NCBI RefSeq assembly: GCF_001514205.1
Contig: NZ_KQ948770.1
Location: forward strand, 1-64,000
Length of the DNA: 64,000 bases
Origin: Streptomyces griseoruber
GTDB taxonomy: Bacteria > Actinomycetota > Actinomycetes > Streptomycetales > Streptomycetaceae
Reading direction: 5' to 3'
A program made the position numbers and the translations under genes. This document shows, in pieces, positions 25,265 to 33,047 of the stretch (positions within the stretch are counted from its first letter, which is position 1; every line of letters starts with the position of its first letter). The notes beneath the pieces are model-generated. The model was not told where the DNA came from. It saw nothing but the letters and a program-made list of their open reading frames with translations, and made no database searches.

Positions 25265-25783
25265 ATGACGACCCGCTGGCTCACCCCCGAGGAGCAGCGC
25301 GCCTGGCGCGCGTACGTCGCCGGCTACCTCCTCCTGGAGGACGCCATCGACCGGCAGCTCCAGCAGGAGGCCGGCATGCCCCATCTGTACTACTCCATCC
25401 TCGCGAACCTGTCCGAGTCCCCGGAACGGCGGCTGCGGATGACCGATCTCGCGGAGTCGCTGAAGATCACGCGCAGCCGGCTGACGTACGCGGTGACCCG
25501 GCTGGAGAAGGACGCGCTGCTGCGGCGCGAGGACTGCCGCTGGGACAAGCGCGGCAGTGTCGCGGTGCTGACGGAGGAGGGCATGGCGATGCTGGAGCGG
25601 CTGGCTCCCGGACATGTGGAGACGGTCCGCGCCGGCCTCTTCGACCGGCTCACCCCCGAGCAGGTCGGCCAGCTGGAGGAGATCTTCACGCAGGTGGTCG
25701 GCGGGTTCCAGGACGACGGCGAGGCGCTGCCGGAAGAACTGCCGTGGCGGCGGCGTTCATCCGGATGTTCCGGAAGCCCGTGA
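25265..25783 (+). CDS. MarR-family regulator of the flavin-type module
   Basis: A 172-residue winged-helix protein: dimer helix (AYVAGYLLLEDAIDRQLQQE), HTH (MTDLAESLKITRSRLTYAVT) and wing (REDCRWDKRGSVAVLT). It lies between the RibD-like gene (divergent) and the cyclohydrolase gene (same strand, 161 bp on), each of which carries a TTCAAA/TTTGAA palindrome upstream, so it probably controls both and itself. The ligand could be a pathway product or flavin. Downstream, GTGAACCGCT is repeated several times (about 25780-25825). Confidence 0.88.
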   Translation: MTTRWLTPEEQRAWRAYVAGYLLLEDAIDRQLQQEAGMPHLYYSILANLSESPERRLRMTDLAESLKITRSRLTYAVTRLEKDALLRREDCRWDKRGSVAVLTEEGMAMLERLAPGHVETVRAGLFDRLTPEQVGQLEEIFTQVVGGFQDDGEALPEELPWRRRSSGCSGSP

Positions 25784-25844
25784 ACCGCTCGCCAGGCGCT
25801 CGTGAACCGCTCGTGAACCGCTTGTGAGCCGGCCCACAATCCCG

Positions 25845-25907
25845 TTGCTTCAAATTTAAAACATGAGGTAGGGTCTCACCCGGCACACTGCTTCAAATCT
25901 GAAGCAG
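25845..25907 (+). promoter_or_regulatory. Two operator-like sites upstream of GTP cyclohydrolase II
   Basis: TTGCTTCAAATTTAAAACA (25845-25863) and the perfect inverted repeat CTGCTTCA-AATC-TGAAGCAG (25888-25907). Both share GCTTCAAAT with the site at 25232-25252 and lie 38-100 bp before the cyclohydrolase start. Two tandem sites suggest cooperative repression. Confidence 0.65.
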
Positions 25908-25944
25908 GGCGCCGTACCGACCGCACTCGCCCCGGGAGACCCGC

Positions 25945-26577
25945 ATGCCCGACACCCCCGCCGCCACCCAGCGCGCCCGCGTCCGGGTTCCGCTGCGCTT
26001 CCACGACGGCTACTCCGTCGACGCCGAGCTGGTCACCTTCCACGGCCTGGCCGACGGGCAGGAGCACGTCGCCGTGGTGCTCGGCGAGCCCGCGCCCGGC
26101 ACCGTCCCGCTGGTCCGGCTGCACTCCGAGTGCCTCACCGGGGACGTCTTCGGCTCGGCCCGCTGCGACTGCGGCCCGCAGCTGCGCGAGGCCGTCGAGC
26201 GCATAGCCGAGACCGGCGGCATCCTGCTCTACCTGCGCCAGGAGGGCCGCGGCATCGGCCTCTACAACAAGCTCGACGCGTACGCCCTCCAGGACCAGGG
26301 CCTGGACACCTACGAGGCGAACGCCGCCCTCGGACTGCCCGAGGACGGCCGCGACTACACCGCCGCCGCCCAGATGCTGCACGCCCTCGGCGTCACCAGC
26401 CTGGATCTGCTGTCCAACAACCCCGACAAGGCCGACCAGCTGCGGACGCTCGGCATCGACGTCCACGACCGGGTCCCGACCGGCGTGTTCACCACCCCGC
26501 ACAACGTCCGCTACCTGCGCGCGAAGGTCCTCCAGACCCAGCACACGCTGCCGCTGGCCAAGCTCAGCGCCGGCTGA
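25945..26577 (+). CDS. ribA: GTP cyclohydrolase II (stand-alone)
   Basis: A 210-residue protein carrying all GCH II landmarks: LHSECLTGDVFGSARCDCG (three zinc cysteines), GGILLYLRQEGRGIGLYNKL and AYALQDQGLDTYEANAALG. It opens GTP to the diaminopyrimidine that starts riboflavin synthesis. The Tyr in LLYLRQEGR, the position reported to decide between full and formamide-retaining products in S. coelicolor paralogues, is present, suggesting the full reaction. It is not fused to the RibB domain, so it is probably a second, pathway-specific enzyme. It overlaps the convergent Nudix gene by 14 bp. Confidence 0.92.
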   Translation: MPDTPAATQRARVRVPLRFHDGYSVDAELVTFHGLADGQEHVAVVLGEPAPGTVPLVRLHSECLTGDVFGSARCDCGPQLREAVERIAETGGILLYLRQEGRGIGLYNKLDAYALQDQGLDTYEANAALGLPEDGRDYTAAAQMLHALGVTSLDLLSNNPDKADQLRTLGIDVHDRVPTGVFTTPHNVRYLRAKVLQTQHTLPLAKLSAG

Positions 26578-27223
26578 ACGGGCCGTCCAGGGCGGCCCAC
26601 TGGAGCAGCATGATGGTCTTCGCGTCGGCGATCCCGCCCGAGCGGACCAGGCCGAGGGCCTCGGTGAACGGCAGCTCCACGACGGTGATGTCCTCGCCCT
26701 CGGCCGCCACACCCGCCGTGTCGGCGCCGGGGGCCGAGCCGTCGTAGGGGGCGGCGAAGAAGCCCAGGCGCTCGGTGACCGAACCGGGGCTCATGAACGC
26801 GTCGAACACATGCTCCACCTCGTGGACGGTACGTCCCGTCTCCTCGACGGCCTCACGGCGGATCGCCGCCTTCGGGTCGTCGCCGTCCAGCAGCCCCGCC
26901 GCGGTCTCCAGCAGCATCCCGTCGGGGTGGCCGTTGACGTAGGCGGGCAGCCGGAACTGACGGGTCAGCAGGACCGTTTCCCGTACGGGGTCGTAGAGCA
27001 GGATCGTCGCGCCGTCGCCCCGGTCGTAGGTCTCCCGCCGCTCCCGGCTCCAGTGGCCGTCGTGGTGCCGGTAGTCGAAGGTGGTGCGGCGCAGGACCGC
27101 CCAGTCGCAGGCGAGGACCTCGACGTCGAGGATGCGGACGCGCGGGTTCCCGCTGAGGTCGCGGCCGTGGAGGTGCAGGCCGGTGCGGCCGCGGGGGTCG
27201 GGGGTGTCGATGCCGGCGGTCAT
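26564..27223 (-). CDS. Nudix hydrolase, NudK (GDP-mannose pyrophosphatase) type
   Basis: A 219-residue protein starting at ATG 27223 (MTAGIDTPDP) with GAGGAG six bases upstream. It aligns by eye with E. coli NudK: ETYDRGDGATILLYD, LTRQFRLPAYVNGHPDG, AGLLDGDDPKAAIRREAVEE (the Nudix box), FDAFMSPGSVTERLGFF and EGEDITVVELPF. NudK-type enzymes hydrolyse GDP-mannose and related nucleotide sugars. The frame opens further upstream to 27481, but that part is not conserved-looking and runs into the tRNA-Lys gene. Confidence 0.87.
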   Translation of the reverse strand: MTAGIDTPDPRGRTGLHLHGRDLSGNPRVRILDVEVLACDWAVLRRTTFDYRHHDGHWSRERRETYDRGDGATILLYDPVRETVLLTRQFRLPAYVNGHPDGMLLETAAGLLDGDDPKAAIRREAVEETGRTVHEVEHVFDAFMSPGSVTERLGFFAAPYDGSAPGADTAGVAAEGEDITVVELPFTEALGLVRSGGIADAKTIMLLQWAALDGPFSRR

Positions 27224-27378
27224 GGGGGCTCCTCGGGTCGCGGGCGGGCTTCGCGCGGAAATTCCATGATCCCAGGGACCGGAGCGCCGTGGCGGCGGCG
27301 GTCGGCGACCCGGCCGCGGTCGTACGGGGTCTGCGGCGATGCGCGTACGCGACGTCCCGACGCCACTCCTCAAACACC

Positions 27379-27416
27379 GCGGCGCCCGCCCCGGCCGAAG
27401 CCGGAACGGGCGCCGC
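27379..27416 (-). terminator. Terminator downstream of tRNA-Lys
   Basis: A long GC-rich hairpin: GCGGCGCCCG..CCGGC, loop CGAA, GCCGG..CGGGCGCCGC, with one small internal loop. It lies 38 bp past the tRNA-Lys 3' end. Confidence 0.65.
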
Positions 27417-27454
27417 ACAGCAGGTCGGAGGCGGTATCCCCCGACCACCGTCCG

Positions 27455-27527
27455 TAGGCCCTGTGGGACTCGAACCCACAACCAATGGATTAAAAGTCCA
27501 CTGCTCTGCCAATTGAGCTAAGGGCCC
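27455..27527 (-). tRNA. tRNA-Lys (TTT)
   Basis: A 73-nt cloverleaf: acceptor GGGCCCT/AGGGCCT, anticodon loop CTTTTAA, T-loop TTCGAGT. CCA is not encoded. Confidence 0.95.
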
Positions 27528-27560
27528 AGGCGATGTTGCCTCCCCGAGCATAGCCGGACC

Positions 27561-27597
27561 CGGCCGTGTCTCCGATCGGGTATCGGGGACACGGCCG
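27561..27597 (-). terminator. Terminator of the amino-acid permease gene
   Basis: CGGCCGTGTCTCCGAT pairs with ATCGGGGACACGGCCG (one mismatch) across a five-base loop. It starts 35 bp past the permease stop and separates it from tRNA-Lys. Confidence 0.7.
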
Positions 27598-27631
27598 CGC
27601 CGCGGGGCGGGAACCGGTGAAGATCGGCCGG

Positions 27632-29155
27632 TCAGGGAGTCTTTCCCGCCCGGGCCGCCTCGCGCGCGGCGGTCCGTTCGTGGTCGGGGTTGAGGAACCA
27701 GGTGCGGGCCGAGACCAGCCACCACCCGCCCGCGAAGCCGAGGACGATCAGGACGGCGACCGGGGCGTAGTTGAACGTCTCCCAGGTGACCGGCGAGACC
27801 TGCGGCAGCATGAACAGCACGGTGATCACCGCGACCCACGCCACCGACACCACGCCGATCGCCTCCGACCAGCGGCCCAGATGCCACGGCCCCCGCTCGA
27901 AGGCGTCGCCCTTGCGGATCCGCAGCAGCGTCGGGATGACGTAGGCGATGTAGAGGCCGATCACGGCGATGGAGGTGACCGCCGCGTAGGCCGTGACGTT
28001 GATCAGGTACGGCAGGCCGAGGACCAGCGCGCCGCCCGCCGCCAGCCAGACCGCCGCCACCGGGGTCCGGGTGCGCGGGCTGACCGTGTGCCAGACGTGC
28101 GACCAGGGCAGCGCGCCGTCCCTCGAAAAGGCGTAGATCATGCGGCTGTTGGCGGTCACCGAAGCCATTCCGCAGAAGAGCTGGGCACCGATCACCACCA
28201 GGAGCAGCAGCTTGCCCGCCGTGGCGCCGAGCGCGTCGAGCAGGATCTGGGCGGGCGGTGCGCCGGTCGGGGAGTCGAGGGCGCCGTCGTAGGACTGGAT
28301 CGCGAAGGTGAAGCCGAGCAGGAGGACGAAGCCGGCGATCCAGGAGGTCCAGATCGAGCGGACGATGCCCTTGGGGCCCGCCGTGGACGCGTCGTGCGTC
28401 TCCTCGGTCATATGGGCGGAGGCGTCGTAGCCGGTGAAGGTGTACTGGGCCATCAGGAGGCCGAGCAGCACCACGTAGACGCCGCTGCCCCAGCCCGTGT
28501 TGTTGACGAACTCGCCGAACACGAAGGACGCGGACTGGTGGTGGTCCGGTACGAAGGCCAGGGCGCCGACGATCACCGCGACACCGAGCACGTGCCACCA
28601 CACGCTCACGCTGTTCAGCAGCGCGACGATGCGGACGCCGAAGGTGTTCAGCAGACCGTGCAGGAGGAGGATCGCGGCGAACAGCAGGACCGTGCGCCCC
28701 GGTGTCACCTCGAAGTCGAACTGGAGGTTGAGGTAGGCCCCGAGGAAGGACGCCGCGCCGAAGTCGATGCCCGCGGTCACCGCGACCTGGCCCAGCACGT
28801 TGAACCAGCCCGTGAACCACGCCCACGCGGCGGCCGTGCGCGGCGGAGCGAGGCGGTGGGCCCAGAAGTACAGGCCCGCGGAGGTGGGGTACGCCGAACA
28901 GATCTCGGCCATCGACAGACCCACGAAGAGGGTCATGAGGCCCACGGCCACCCAGCCCCAGGTGATCACCGCGGGGCCGCCGGTGTTCATCCCGAAGAGG
29001 TAGAGGGTCAGACAGCCGGAGAGGACCGAGATGATCGTGAAGGAGACCGCGTAGTTGGAGAACGCCGACATGCGGCGGGCGAGAACCTGCGTGTAACCGA
29101 GCTGAGCCAGCCGCTCCTCGTCCGAGAGGCCGCTCCCTGTGCCTTCATCTGTCAT
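27632..29155 (-). CDS. APC-superfamily amino-acid permease
   Basis: A 507-residue protein from ATG 29155 (MTDEGTGSG) with about 12 membrane helices. The first helix region FSNYAVSFTIISVLSGCLTL and the loop GYDASAHMTEETHDAS, followed by the TM6-like segment, are typical of the eukaryote-like ACT/GABA-permease branch (SLC7-like, bacterial GabP/YhdG-type). It probably imports an amino acid or polyamine by proton or sodium symport. Substrate unknown. The gene stands alone between terminators. Confidence 0.88.
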   Translation of the reverse strand: MTDEGTGSGLSDEERLAQLGYTQVLARRMSAFSNYAVSFTIISVLSGCLTLYLFGMNTGGPAVITWGWVAVGLMTLFVGLSMAEICSAYPTSAGLYFWAHRLAPPRTAAAWAWFTGWFNVLGQVAVTAGIDFGAASFLGAYLNLQFDFEVTPGRTVLLFAAILLLHGLLNTFGVRIVALLNSVSVWWHVLGVAVIVGALAFVPDHHQSASFVFGEFVNNTGWGSGVYVVLLGLLMAQYTFTGYDASAHMTEETHDASTAGPKGIVRSIWTSWIAGFVLLLGFTFAIQSYDGALDSPTGAPPAQILLDALGATAGKLLLLVVIGAQLFCGMASVTANSRMIYAFSRDGALPWSHVWHTVSPRTRTPVAAVWLAAGGALVLGLPYLINVTAYAAVTSIAVIGLYIAYVIPTLLRIRKGDAFERGPWHLGRWSEAIGVVSVAWVAVITVLFMLPQVSPVTWETFNYAPVAVLIVLGFAGGWWLVSARTWFLNPDHERTAAREAARAGKTP

Positions 29156-29224
29156 GCCCCCAGCAATGCCCGCACGGAGGGGGTGACACACGTCACAACT
29201 TGGCTGAAAAGTGGGGTCGGGGTG

Positions 29225-29266
29225 CCGAAAGGGCCCGTACGACGAGGAGTCGTACGGGCCCTTCGG
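29225..29266 (-). terminator. Terminator of the DEAD-box helicase gene
   Basis: CCGAAAGGGCCCGTACGAC and GTCGTACGGGCCCTTCGG form an almost perfect 18-bp stem with loop GAGGA, about 18 bp past the helicase stop. Confidence 0.8.
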
Positions 29267-29283
29267 TCAGCTACCGGCCGGCG

Positions 29284-31653
29284 TCAGCCGTTGCGCTTCC
29301 AGCGCGGCTTGTCGTCGCGGCGGCCGAAGGAGCCGCTGCCACGGTGGTCACCGCGGTGGTCGTCACGACGGGCGAACGGGCGGTCGTGGCCGCCGGCGCG
29401 GAAGCCCGGGCGGTCGTCGCGGCGGTCACGGTTGAACGGGCGGTCGCTGCCACGGTGACCGGCACGGTCGTCGCGGCGGAAGCCGCCACGGTCGTCCCGG
29501 CGCTCGAAACCACGGTCGTCACGACGCTCGAAGGAACGGCCACCACGGTCGCCGCGGTCGTCGCGGTTGTCGCGGTTGAACCCGCCACCACGGTTGTCGC
29601 GGTTGTCGCGGTCGTCACGGCGGAAGCCGCCACGGTCGTCACGACGCTCGAAGGAACGGCCGCCGCGGTCGTCACGGTTGTCGCGGTTGAAGCCGCCACC
29701 ACGGTTGTCGCGGTCGCGGTTGTCGCGGTTGAAGCCGCCACCACGGTTGTCGCGGTTGTCGCGGTCGTCACGGCGGAAGCCACCGCGGTCGTCACGACGC
29801 TCGAAGGAACGGCCACCACGGTCGTCACGGCGCTCGAAGGAACGGCCGCCGCGGTCGTCGCGGTTGTCGCGGTTGAAGCCGCCACCACGGTTGTCGCGGT
29901 TGTCGCGGTCGTCACGGCGGAAGCCGCCACGGTCGTCACGACGCTCGAAGGAACGGCCACCACGGTCGTCACGGCGCTCACGGCGCTCGTACGACGGCGT
30001 GGACGGCGTGCGCTCCTCGCGCGCGACCCGGTCGATGTCCCGCGCGGCCGGCTGCTCGGGGACGGAGGCCGCCTCGACCGCCGCCTGCACCTCGGCATCG
30101 GCCTGCTCCTGCGCCTCGGCCACCGCCGTCTCGGGGTCCTCGCCGCGCTCGCGGGCGACCCGGGCGACCAGTCGGTCCGCCTCCTCGCGCAGCTCGCTCG
30201 CGCGGCGCTGCGCCCGCTCGAGCTGCTTGGTGAGGTGGGCGACCTCACGCTCGGCCTGCTGGGCCGCGTTGCCCGCGGACTCCGCCTGGACCTCGGTCAT
30301 CGAACGGGCGCCGGTGATCTCGGCGACCTCCGGGTCGAAGGCGGCACCGCCCTGGATGATGTGGCGCGCGGCGTCGACGCCCGCGTCCTCCATCAGCCGG
30401 AAGATCTGACGGCGCTGGTGCGGCAGGGAGAGGGACACGACCGTGCCCGTACGCCCGGCGCGCGCCGTACGGCCGGCCCGGTGCAGGTAGTCCTTGTGGT
30501 CGCCGGCGGGGTCGACGTTGAGGACCAGGTCGATGCCGTCGACGTGGATGCCTCGGGCGGCGACGTCGGTCGCGACCAGGACGTTGACGTAGCCGTCCTT
30601 GAAGTCGGCGAGGGTCCGGGTCCGCGCGCCCTGCGTCATGCCGCCGTGCAGCGCGTCCGCCTTCACGCCCGCCTCGCGCAGCTGCTCGGCGACGCGGTCG
30701 GCGCCCAGCTGGGTGCGGACGAAGATGATGGTGCGGCCCTTGCGGGAGGCGATCGCGGCGGTGACCGGCGCCTTGTCCTTGGGCTTCACGATCAGGATGT
30801 GGTGGGACATGGTCGTGACGGCGCCCTGGGCGGCGTCGACCTCGTGCGAGACCGGCTTGTTCAGGTAGCGGTCGACGAGGGTCTTGATCTCGTTCTCCAT
30901 CGTCGCGGAGAAGAGCATGCGCTGGCCGCCGGCCGGCACCTGGTCGAGCAGCTCCGTCACCTCGGGCAGGAAGCCCAGGTCGGACATCTGGTCGGCCTCG
31001 TCGAGAACGGCGATCTGCACGTCCTCGAGGGAGCAGGCGCCGCGGTTGATGATGTCGCGCAGACGGCCCGGGGTGGCGACGAGGACGTCGACGCCGCGCT
31101 CGAGGGCGTAGATCTGGTTGCCCATCGACGTACCGCCGCAGACGACCTTCATCTTCAGGCCGAGGACGTCGCCGTACGGCTGGAGCGCGTCGGCGACCTG
31201 CATCGCCAGCTCACGGGTCGGGGTGAGGATGACGGCGCGGGGCTTGTGCTTCTGGGTGTGCCCGCCGGCCAGCGTGGCCAGGGTCGGCAGACCGAAGGAG
31301 AGGGTCTTGCCGGAGCCGGTGCGGCCGCGGCCGAGGATGTCCTTGCCGGTCAGGGCGTCCGGGATGGTCGCGGCCTGGATCGGGAAGGGGACCGTCACAC
31401 CGTTCTGCGCGAGCTTGCGCACGACGCCCTCGGGCAGGCCCAGGTCGGCGAAGGTGATCTCGGGGGTCTCGTCGGCCACGTCGGCCTCGTCGATCTCGTC
31501 GGCGACCTCGACGATGTCGACGATCTCGTCGGCGAGCTCGACGTCAGCGATGTTCTCGAGCGCCTCGAGCGCCTCGTTCTCGACGGTCTGGGCGGCCTCG
31601 GTGGCCTTGGTGTCCTCGGGCAGGACAGCGTGATCGGTACTGGAAATGGACAT
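29284..31653 (-). CDS. DEAD-box ATP-dependent RNA helicase with repeat-built RGG-like tail
   Basis: A 789-residue protein from ATG 31653. An acidic N-terminus (~1-75, rich in ALE and EIVDIVE) precedes the helicase core (~80-450): Q motif FADLGLPEGV, motif I GRGRTGSGKT, DEAD as VLDEADQMSD, SAT as MLFSATME, and HRAGRTARAGRTG. A helical linker follows (~480-540), then ~240 residues of DDRGG/ERRDDRGGFRRDDRDN repeats that bind RNA non-specifically. DeaD/CshA-type helicases act in cold response, RNA decay and ribosome assembly. The 266 bp upstream hold no gene and may be a regulated 5' leader. Confidence 0.92.
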   Translation of the reverse strand: MSISSTDHAVLPEDTKATEAAQTVENEALEALENIADVELADEIVDIVEVADEIDEADVADETPEITFADLGLPEGVVRKLAQNGVTVPFPIQAATIPDALTGKDILGRGRTGSGKTLSFGLPTLATLAGGHTQKHKPRAVILTPTRELAMQVADALQPYGDVLGLKMKVVCGGTSMGNQIYALERGVDVLVATPGRLRDIINRGACSLEDVQIAVLDEADQMSDLGFLPEVTELLDQVPAGGQRMLFSATMENEIKTLVDRYLNKPVSHEVDAAQGAVTTMSHHILIVKPKDKAPVTAAIASRKGRTIIFVRTQLGADRVAEQLREAGVKADALHGGMTQGARTRTLADFKDGYVNVLVATDVAARGIHVDGIDLVLNVDPAGDHKDYLHRAGRTARAGRTGTVVSLSLPHQRRQIFRLMEDAGVDAARHIIQGGAAFDPEVAEITGARSMTEVQAESAGNAAQQAEREVAHLTKQLERAQRRASELREEADRLVARVARERGEDPETAVAEAQEQADAEVQAAVEAASVPEQPAARDIDRVAREERTPSTPSYERRERRDDRGGRSFERRDDRGGFRRDDRDNRDNRGGGFNRDNRDDRGGRSFERRDDRGGRSFERRDDRGGFRRDDRDNRDNRGGGFNRDNRDRDNRGGGFNRDNRDDRGGRSFERRDDRGGFRRDDRDNRDNRGGGFNRDNRDDRGDRGGRSFERRDDRGFERRDDRGGFRRDDRAGHRGSDRPFNRDRRDDRPGFRAGGHDRPFARRDDHRGDHRGSGSFGRRDDKPRWKRNG

Positions 31654-31919
31654 GCGTAAGCGAAACCTTCCGGAGTCTCGTCGGCACGCGCCCGTCAACT
31701 CCGTGTTCGCATTACGACCGCCTCAATGCGGTCCGCCACGGCAAGGGAGAGTACGCGCCACACGGCGCGCTCTGTGGTGGCGCCGGGCAAATGGGATCAA
31801 ACGATCTACCACCATACGCACCCTGCCCCACCGAAGGCAAATCAAGCCCCCGGAACACCGGGGAGACCCTCGTCACGTCACCCGGCGGCGCGGGCAACCG
31901 TCCCAGGCGCCGCACGGCC

Positions 31920-32459
31920 CTAGACCGGCGCCCCCGCCTCCGGGGCCGGCTCCCGCTGGATCAGCTGGGCGGCGGTCCCGCCGCCGGTCTCCTCGTGCGC
32001 GGCGGACGAGGGTTCGGCGATCGTCGGGTCCGGCACCGGAGACGGCGACTCGGGGGAGGGCGCCGGAGGCTCCGGGGCGGGCGAGTCGGGCGTCGTCGGC
32101 TGCTCCTTCGTCGGCGTCGGCTCGCCCGGCTGCACGGTCCGCCCCGGCTTGGCCGGGCCCGCCGACGCCGAGGCGCTTGCACCGGCGGACGGCGAGGCGG
32201 TCGCGGAGGCGGAGGCGCTCGCCCCGTGCCGCCCCCGGCTCTTCCCGTGCCCGTGCTTGCCGTCCCCGCCGACGGCGCCCAGGTAGCCGCCGCCCACGCC
32301 CGCCGGGCCCCCGTCGGGCTCCGCACCGCCGTGCCGCCCCGCCGAGTGCGACGGCTTGACCGGGCCTTCCGCGTCGTTCCCCACGCTCATGCAGCCGGCG
32401 GCGGCGGTCACGGCCAGGAGGGTGGCGGCCAGACGAACGGGTACGTACATGGGGCGCAC
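31920..32459 (-). CDS. Small Ser/Ala/Pro-rich lipoprotein
   Basis: A 179-residue protein starting at GTG 32459 with GGAGG seven bases upstream. The signal peptide AATLLAVTAAAGC ends in a lipobox with Cys 23. The mature part is low-complexity: GHGKSRGRHG, then ASASASATASPSAGASASAS and a Pro/Glu-rich tail (~110-160) without recognisable domain. It is probably anchored to the outer face of the membrane. Composition suggests a spacer or wall-spanning stalk. No function can be assigned. Confidence 0.75.
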   Translation of the reverse strand: MRPMYVPVRLAATLLAVTAAAGCMSVGNDAEGPVKPSHSAGRHGGAEPDGGPAGVGGGYLGAVGGDGKHGHGKSRGRHGASASASATASPSAGASASASAGPAKPGRTVQPGEPTPTKEQPTTPDSPAPEPPAPSPESPSPVPDPTIAEPSSAAHEETGGGTAAQLIQREPAPEAGAPV

Positions 32460-32559
32460 GGGGCCACCTCCGGTGCAGGCGCAAATGAGTCACCTCACCA
32501 ACTCCCGCCGCCCGCAGGAGGACACGCGCCCCCTTCACGAAGGGCGCCGGCCGTGGCCG

Positions 32560-32910
32560 TCAGCCGTAGCCGAGGGCGTGCAGCCGTGCGTCGTCGATGC
32601 CGAAGTGGTGGGCGATCTCGTGCACCACCGTCACCTCGGTCTCCGCGACGACCTCCTCCCGGGTCGCGCACATCCGCAGCGTCGGCCCCCGGTAGATCGT
32701 GATCCGGTCGGGCAGCACCCCCGCGTACCACTCCCCGCGGTCCGTCAGCGGGGTCCCCTCGTACAGCCCGAGCAGCTCGGGATCGTCCGCCGGCGGCTCG
32801 TCCTCGACGAACACCGCGACGTTGTCCATCAGCCGCGTCAACTCCGGCGGAATCCGGTCCAGCGCCTCGGCGACCAGTTCCTCGAACTCCTCGCGCGTCA
32901 TCTCCAGCAC
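32560..32910 (-). CDS. Zincin-like metallopeptidase family protein (DUF1025-type)
   Basis: A 116-residue protein from GTG 32910 (MLEMTREEFEELV), or ATG 32901. The motif TVVHEIAHHFGIDD (HExxHxxGxxD) near the C-terminus gives the three zinc ligands of a minimal zincin, preceded by DRITIYRGPTLRMC. The family (Zincin_1/DUF1025) is widespread in actinobacteria, and its substrate is unknown. It is divergent from the metallophosphoesterase gene, 137 bp apart. Confidence 0.85.
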   Translation of the reverse strand: MLEMTREEFEELVAEALDRIPPELTRLMDNVAVFVEDEPPADDPELLGLYEGTPLTDRGEWYAGVLPDRITIYRGPTLRMCATREEVVAETEVTVVHEIAHHFGIDDARLHALGYG

Positions 32911-33047
32911 AGGCCCATTGTCGGGTACACCACTCCCCTGGGAGGAGAACCGGTCGGCGCGGACTGCCGACGGGCAGGGCTGGGCCGCCGACGGGACGGA
33001 CACCGCCCGACCGCATATCCGGACGCACACCCGGGCATACGGCACCA

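Noticed and set aside
29450..30000. Repeats considered as a CRISPR array
   Set aside because: Units are in frame, contiguous and code the DRGG tail of the helicase; no unique spacers and no cas genes.
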